Shown: in pieces, positions 6,900-8,802 of the stretch
Position numbering within the stretch: position 1 is the stretch's first letter
Layout of the letters: every line of letters starts with the position of its first letter
Source: CAMDMI01 sp044359055
GTDB lineage: Bacteria > Bacteroidota > Bacteroidia > Cytophagales > Flexibacteraceae
DNA length: 8,802 nucleotides
NCBI GenBank assembly: GCA_044359055.1
Contig: JBIKMV010000118.1
Span: forward strand, 1 to 8,802
Direction of reading: 5' to 3'
The notes under the pieces: model-generated
Seen by the model: the letters and a program-made list of their open reading frames with translations, nothing else
Database searches by the model: none
Told to the model about the DNA's origin: nothing
Translations under genes and position numbers: made by a program

Positions 6900-8166
6900 T
6901 GAATCCCGATTTCATCATTCCCATGAGTGCTTCAGCCTTTCGAAGTTCAGGTGTCCAGCCATTTCTTTCTAAAAGTAAATTGAGCATAACATCGGCTTCA
7001 ATCCATTTTTCTTCGTCTATTAGCCTGTACAAGGCAGATGTTTTCTCCTGAGTCCATTTATCCAGAACAGGAGCATCCATTATTTCCTCCAGAATTTCAT
7101 TTGTAGTAAGTCCCAAAGTCTGATTGGGCGTGATGCAAGATAAATTTCCCATTTCATCCTTTGAAAGCAATCGAATGCATTCATGGGGCAGCTCGCCAAC
7201 AGCCTGAGGAGAGTGGGTGGTCAGAATAAATTGTACATTTGGAAAAGCAGACCGAAGATTACCAACCAAATCCCTTTGCCATTTGGGATGAAGATGAAGT
7301 TCAATTTCATCTATCAGCACTATTCCCTCCCCTTCCAGTGGATTCTTGCTGGATGGATTGCTGATAGATAAACGACGAGCCAGGTCGCCCACCAAGGCTA
7401 AAGTGCATTTTTCACCGTCCGATAACTGTCCAATTTCCAATTCTTTGCCTTCTTTCTTTACTATCATTCTTAATGGGTTCCTTTTTACCTTTAATTCTGA
7501 AAACCCGGGAATAAAAATCTGAATGGCTTTTCGTACTGCCTCTAATTGTGGATCTGTTATTAACAAATCTATTTTCGAGTCGTATGCAGCTATTTTTATC
7601 TCATTTTCCAAATCTTCTCTGTTTCTGAACCACTCAAAAAAGCTTCTAAAATTTACAGCCGATTGTAATGCCCCATCGTAAGCTTCTAAAAGTTGAAATT
7701 CATGCTTTTTTCTGATTCTTAATGGAATATCCAGTACAGCCCGATTTGTAGAATAAAAAGCAAAAACTGGAATATTGGATTGATAACCATTTGTATCAAG
7801 GTTTTGCAGCAATGATTTTTTATAATCCACAAAGGAGTAATCAGATATTCCTACTATTTGGCTTGTTCCTTGCTCACTTGGGTGGGCATGCTTCACGCTG
7901 GTCCAAACAAATTCCGGCTCAGCAGTTGTAAAATGTAAAGCAGAGTTTTTTTTTCCAATACTAATGTCCTTTAACTTTATTTGGAGGGTCCCTCTCTTTT
8001 GGCGAATAGCTGAAATAAGGTGTGAAAGAAAAATAACAATTGCATCAAGGCATGTGGTTTTTCCGGCTCCATTTACTCCTATAAACAATGTAGCTTCAGG
8101 GTGAAATTTAATTTCTTCTTTTTTAAATCCGCGAAAATTGACCAGATTTAATTTATGCAATTTCAT
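6892..8166 (-). CDS. ptuA: COG3950/PtuA-like ABC-type AAA ATPase
   Basis: A 424-residue ATPase of the RecF/SMC-like ABC class, cytoplasmic, probably the sensor and regulator partner of the HNH protein. It begins with the typical LNLVNFRGFKKEEIKF strand. Walker A GVNGAGKTT is at 30-38 (Lys36), the ABC signature LSDGEK at 248-253, Walker B VLIDEIELHLHP at 283-294 (Asp286, Glu287), and a TTHSPQ switch with His318. The C-terminal 100 residues (TLGLTTNEILEEIM..., LRKAEALMGMM) match the tail usual in COG3950 proteins, which often precede a TIGR02646 gene. There is little room for a long coiled-coil insertion, so it is a compact form compared with larger PtuA proteins. ATG at 8166 lies 11 bp after the peptidase stop, with AATAATCTAAG between and no Shine-Dalgarno or promoter seen. 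Expression may depend on read-through from the peptidase gene. The cassette is AT-rich compared with both flanks. Confidence 0.82.
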   Translation of the reverse strand: MKLHKLNLVNFRGFKKEEIKFHPEATLFIGVNGAGKTTCLDAIVIFLSHLISAIRQKRGTLQIKLKDISIGKKNSALHFTTAEPEFVWTSVKHAHPSEQGTSQIVGISDYSFVDYKKSLLQNLDTNGYQSNIPVFAFYSTNRAVLDIPLRIRKKHEFQLLEAYDGALQSAVNFRSFFEWFRNREDLENEIKIAAYDSKIDLLITDPQLEAVRKAIQIFIPGFSELKVKRNPLRMIVKKEGKELEIGQLSDGEKCTLALVGDLARRLSISNPSSKNPLEGEGIVLIDEIELHLHPKWQRDLVGNLRSAFPNVQFILTTHSPQAVGELPHECIRLLSKDEMGNLSCITPNQTLGLTTNEILEEIMDAPVLDKWTQEKTSALYRLIDEEKWIEADVMLNLLLERNGWTPELRKAEALMGMMKSGFND

Positions 8167-8177
8167 CTTAGATTATT

Positions 8178-8802
8178 TTAATGGTTCCTTCCATACTCCT
8201 CAAAAAACAAAGGAATGGTCTCAATTCCCCTGAAGTAATTGAAAACCCCGTAGTTCTCATTCGGGCTGTGCAGGGCATCCGAATCCAGACCAAAGCCAAA
8301 AAGGACCGATTTCAGACCGAGTTCCCGCTCAAACAAAGCCACGATTGGAATGCTGCCTCCGCCCCGGGTCGGGATGGGCTTTTTGCCAAAGGTGCGCTCC
8401 ATGGCCCTTTCGGCTGCCTTGTATTCTTTTGAATCTGTGGGGGTTACCACCGGTTCACCTCCATGATGGGGCTTCACCACCACCCGTGTACCGGCAGGAG
8501 CGATGGACTCAAAATGCTTTTTGAACAGGGCCGTGATTTCATCCGGAGTTTGATTGGGCACCAGGCGCATGGAAATTTTCGCATAGGCTTTGGAAGGCAG
8601 AACGGTCTTAGACCCTTCGCCGGTATAGCCTCCCCAGATGCCGTTCACATCCAGGGTTGGCCGAATACCGGTTCTTTCAAGGGTGCTGTAGCCTTTTTCG
8701 CCCCAAACCGAATCAATATCAAGGTCTTTTTCATAAGCCCGGAGGTCAAAGGGCGCTTTGTTCAGTTCGGCCCTTTCTTCTGCGCTCAGTTCGGCCACCT
8801 TG
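8178..8802 (-). CDS. M20 family metallopeptidase (dipeptidase), C-terminal half
   Basis: The last 207 residues of a zinc-dependent M20/M25/M40 peptidase, probably a cytosolic or exported dipeptidase of the carnosinase-like branch. The frame enters from the right edge (first complete codon AAG at 8801), so the real start is outside the window. Fragment residues 30-115 look like the dimerisation (lid) domain, with IWGGYTGEGSKTVLPSKA and ISMRLVPNQ, both typical of M20 dipeptidases. The end of the catalytic domain follows, with PTRGGGSIPIVALF and DALHSPNENYG, whose His (codon 8270-8268) is the C-terminal metal ligand of the family. The N-terminal metal ligands lie outside the window. Full members have about 450-500 residues. 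Base composition is GC-richer than in the adjacent ATPase gene. The substrate cannot be determined from this part. Confidence 0.9.
   Translation of the reverse strand, partial: KVAELSAEERAELNKAPFDLRAYEKDLDIDSVWGEKGYSTLERTGIRPTLDVNGIWGGYTGEGSKTVLPSKAYAKISMRLVPNQTPDEITALFKKHFESIAPAGTRVVVKPHHGGEPVVTPTDSKEYKAAERAMERTFGKKPIPTRGGGSIPIVALFERELGLKSVLFGFGLDSDALHSPNENYGVFNYFRGIETIPLFFEEYGRNH

Noticed and set aside
7640..7691. Direct repeat AAGCTTCTAAAA at 7640-7651 and 7680-7691 inside the ATPase gene.
   Set aside because: The copies are read in different frames, encode different residues and have no further members, so chance in AT-rich coding DNA is the simplest explanation.
1..8802. CRISPR array, tRNA, rRNA, transposase or integrase.
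   Set aside because: I saw no regularly spaced repeats, no tRNA-like cloverleaf with CCA end and no transposase or recombinase motifs on either strand.

Overview
The window looks like chromosomal DNA of a member of the Bacteroidota (Cytophagia/Saprospiria/Flavobacteriia-like). Four things point there: Sec signal peptides ending in FAQ or FGQ, start codons without Shine-Dalgarno sequences, a good TTG-N21-TAnnTTTG promoter of the phylum's sigma-A type, and a DUF6268-like outer-membrane barrel. All genes except the antiporter are on the minus strand. The window cuts through a gene at each end.

Layout from left to right. (1) 1-1730, minus: a secreted GH13 alpha-glucan hydrolase of the type I pullulanase kind, missing its C-terminus. 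(2) 1986-3071, minus: a DUF6268-like outer-membrane beta-barrel protein with its own promoter. (3) 3072-3270: a divergent promoter region with a short tandem repeat. (4) 3271-4803, plus: a CPA2-type cation:proton antiporter with an extra N-terminal membrane segment. (5) 4808-6187, minus: the recombination protein RadA, converging on the antiporter with only 4 bp between them. (6) 6255-8166, minus: a two-gene cassette that is clearly richer in A+T. It encodes a COG3950/PtuA-like AAA ATPase and a TIGR02646/PtuB-like HNH nuclease that overlap by 8 bp. (7) 8178-8802, minus: the C-terminal half of an M20 family metallopeptidase.

The most interesting part is the cassette at 6255-8166. Its gene order, overlap, domain pairing and protein sizes fit a stand-alone, compact relative of the Septu (PtuAB) anti-phage system. 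In that system an ABC-like ATPase controls an HNH nuclease. No reverse transcriptase or retron RNA is visible beside it. It sits co-directionally between two housekeeping-type genes, 11 bp after the peptidase stop codon and 67 bp before radA. Its different base composition suggests that it was acquired. The other genes appear to be ordinary core functions (glucan use, ion homeostasis, DNA repair, peptide hydrolysis) and do not form one pathway.
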